Assembly (NCBI GenBank): GCA_020630875.1
Contig: JAHDIH010000001.1
Span: 1 to 64,000 of the forward strand
Direction: 5' to 3'
DNA length: 64,000 nucleotides
Source of the DNA: Deltaproteobacteria bacterium
Lineage (GTDB): Bacteria > Myxococcota_A > Polyangia > Haliangiales > Haliangiaceae
Part shown: positions 62,954-64,000 of the stretch, piece by piece
Numbering within the stretch: position 1 is the stretch's first letter
Layout: every line of letters begins with the position of its first letter
Notes under the pieces: model-generated
What the model saw: the letters and a program-made list of their open reading frames with translations, nothing else
Database searches by the model: none
Told to the model about the DNA's origin: nothing
Made by a program: the position numbers and the translations under genes

Positions 62954-64000
62954 ATGAGCAATGAAAATTCAGGCTTCGATCACAAGCGGATCGATAGTCA
63001 CTGGCAGTCGTATTGGCGAGACAATCAAACGTTTCTCACTTCAACTGATCGGACCAAGCCCAAGTATTACGTATTGGATATGTTTCCCTATCCCAGTGGT
63101 AACGGACTGCACGTAGGGCATCCCAAAGGTTATGTGGCAACGGATGTTGTGGCTCGAGCCAAGCGAATGCTTGGTTTCAATGTACTACGCGTCATGGGAT
63201 GGGACTCGTTTGGACTGCCAGCAGAACGACAAGCGGAACGCGAAAACAAACACCCCGCAGAGATTACCAAACGAAATGTGAAAACGTTTAAGGGGCAGTT
63301 AGAGCAGCTAGGACTTTCCTACGATTGGTCACGTGAAATCGCAACTTCCGATGCATCCTACTATAAGTGGACGCAGTGGTTGTTTCTTAAGCTCTACCAA
63401 AAAGGTTTGGCCTATCAAGCCGATGTTCCGGTGAACTGGTGTCCTGCACTTGGGACCGTTCTTGCCAACGAAGAAGTGTCGGACGGAAAATACATTGAAA
63501 CTGGAGATCCGGTAGAACGCCGCAATATGAAGCAGTGGATGCTTCGAATTACCGACTATGCTGATGAACTCTTGGATGGACTAGAAGGGCTGGATTGGCC
63601 ACAAGGCACCATTAACCAGCAACGCAATTGGATTGGGCGTTCAGTCGGCGCAGAGATATCGTTTGCGGTACAGGGATTGGAAGAGTCGATTACCGTCTTT
63701 ACGACAAGACCTGACACTTTGTTTGGGTGCAGTTACGTGGTGCTGGCCCCCGAACATCCTTTGGTCGCCAAAATAACGACAGCTGAGAATAAGGCTGCGG
63801 TAAGTGCTTACCAAAAAGCAGCCGCGGGTCGAAGCGAGCGCGACAGAATCTCAGATTCTGCTGACGCTGAAAAAACAGGGGCCAATACTGGTGCGTTTGC
63901 CAAGCATCCGGTGACGGCGGAGTTAGTACCTATTTGGATAGCAGATTACGTTCTCGCCAGTTACGGCACAGGTGCGGTTTTCGCATGTCCTGCTCATGAC
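62954..64000 (+). CDS. leuS: Leucine-tRNA ligase, N-terminal part (runs off window edge)
   Basis: The first 349 codons are present with no stop. Class I features: [20 protein letters not shown] with the HIGH-type HVGH at 53-56, [10 protein letters not shown] and NWCPALGT. The CP1 editing domain has begun ([12 protein letters not shown]) and ends at the window edge in CPAHD, which includes the conserved editing Asp. ATG 62954 has AGGA six bases upstream and lies eight bases behind adk, so the two form an operon. KMSKS and the C-terminus are outside the window. Confidence 0.96.
   Translation, partial: MSNENSGFDHKRIDSHWQSYWRDNQTFLTSTDRTKPKYYVLDMFPYPSGNGLHVGHPKGYVATDVVARAKRMLGFNVLRVMGWDSFGLPAERQAERENKHPAEITKRNVKTFKGQLEQLGLSYDWSREIATSDASYYKWTQWLFLKLYQKGLAYQADVPVNWCPALGTVLANEEVSDGKYIETGDPVERRNMKQWMLRITDYADELLDGLEGLDWPQGTINQQRNWIGRSVGAEISFAVQGLEESITVFTTRPDTLFGCSYVVLAPEHPLVAKITTAENKAAVSAYQKAAAGRSERDRISDSADAEKTGANTGAFAKHPVTAELVPIWIADYVLASYGTGAVFACPAHD

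Noticed and set aside
1-64000. tRNA, rRNA, CRISPR, insertion sequence or phage signals
   Set aside because: No cloverleaf with GGTTCGAATCC-type arm, no regular spacer array, and no transposase or integrase-like protein was found.

Overview
The window reads as chromosome of a Gram-negative, deltaproteobacteria-like organism, most likely near Myxococcota/Bradymonadota. This is inferred from gene content, not from any search. Supporting signs are many Cys-lipoproteins, an OmpA protein with thrombospondin type 3 calcium repeats, a secreted protein with a MYXO-CTERM-like tail, eukaryotic-type Ser/Thr kinases and a PPP-type phosphatase, PilZ and GGDEF-like proteins, an alpha-2-macroglobulin/PBP1C pair, Lhr, MiaE, RF3 and Lon. 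I see no tRNA, rRNA, IS element, phage gene or CRISPR array. Gene density is very high, and convergent genes often share their stop codons.

Layout. 1-6.8 kb: an edge gene with 13-residue repeats, a calcium-repeat surface protein, a quinone-reductase-like enzyme, an OmpA protein, a TerB/PPP phosphatase fusion and a cell-wall amidase. 6.8-15.3 kb: unknown membrane and secreted proteins, a PolB-type exonuclease, an anchored lipase, a VanW plus glycosyltransferase-like pair and a nitronate monooxygenase. 15.4-23.1 kb: the alpha-2-macroglobulin/pbpC operon. 23-34 kb: a 2OG oxygenase, serB, a kinase divergent from a Cys-His-Asp protein, prfC, a bacterial voltage-gated cation channel overlapping a BASS transporter, MATE, BolA, an SDR and a degenerate GGDEF protein. 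34-39.8 kb: lipoproteins, a methyltransferase, two paralogous choice-of-anchor-D lipoproteins (one frameshifted) and miaE. 39.8-48.8 kb: a transmembrane kinase, thiolase, acyl-CoA dehydrogenase, a multi-FKBP lipoprotein, XapX, an MMACHC-like protein and mscL. 48.9-64 kb: lhr, lon, a PilZ protein, a MerR/B12-like regulator, a lipoprotein with four exact 81-residue repeats, an M3 peptidase, adk and the start of leuS.

The strongest global signal is in start regions. Many genes lack a Shine-Dalgarno sequence and instead carry a -10-like hexamer (TAnnnT, often as TGnTAnnnT) ending 5-7 bases before the start codon. That spacing puts the transcription start at or next to the start codon, so leaderless mRNAs appear common. 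Genes inside operons or with real leaders (BASS transporter, PilZ protein, GGDEF-like protein, adk, leuS, thiolase) have ordinary Shine-Dalgarno sites. I used both signals to choose starts.

Themes: envelope building and surveillance (A2M/PBP1C, amidase, OmpA, VanW), phospho- and c-di-GMP signalling (two kinases, a phosphatase, PilZ, degenerate GGDEF), sodium and osmotic handling (channel, BASS, MscL) and core housekeeping (RF3, Lon, Adk, LeuRS, SerB). The best candidates for undescribed biology are the leaderless promoter architecture, the 81-residue Trp/Cys repeat lipoprotein, the bacterial MMACHC-like protein, and the MerR protein whose B12-type domain lacks the usual histidine.
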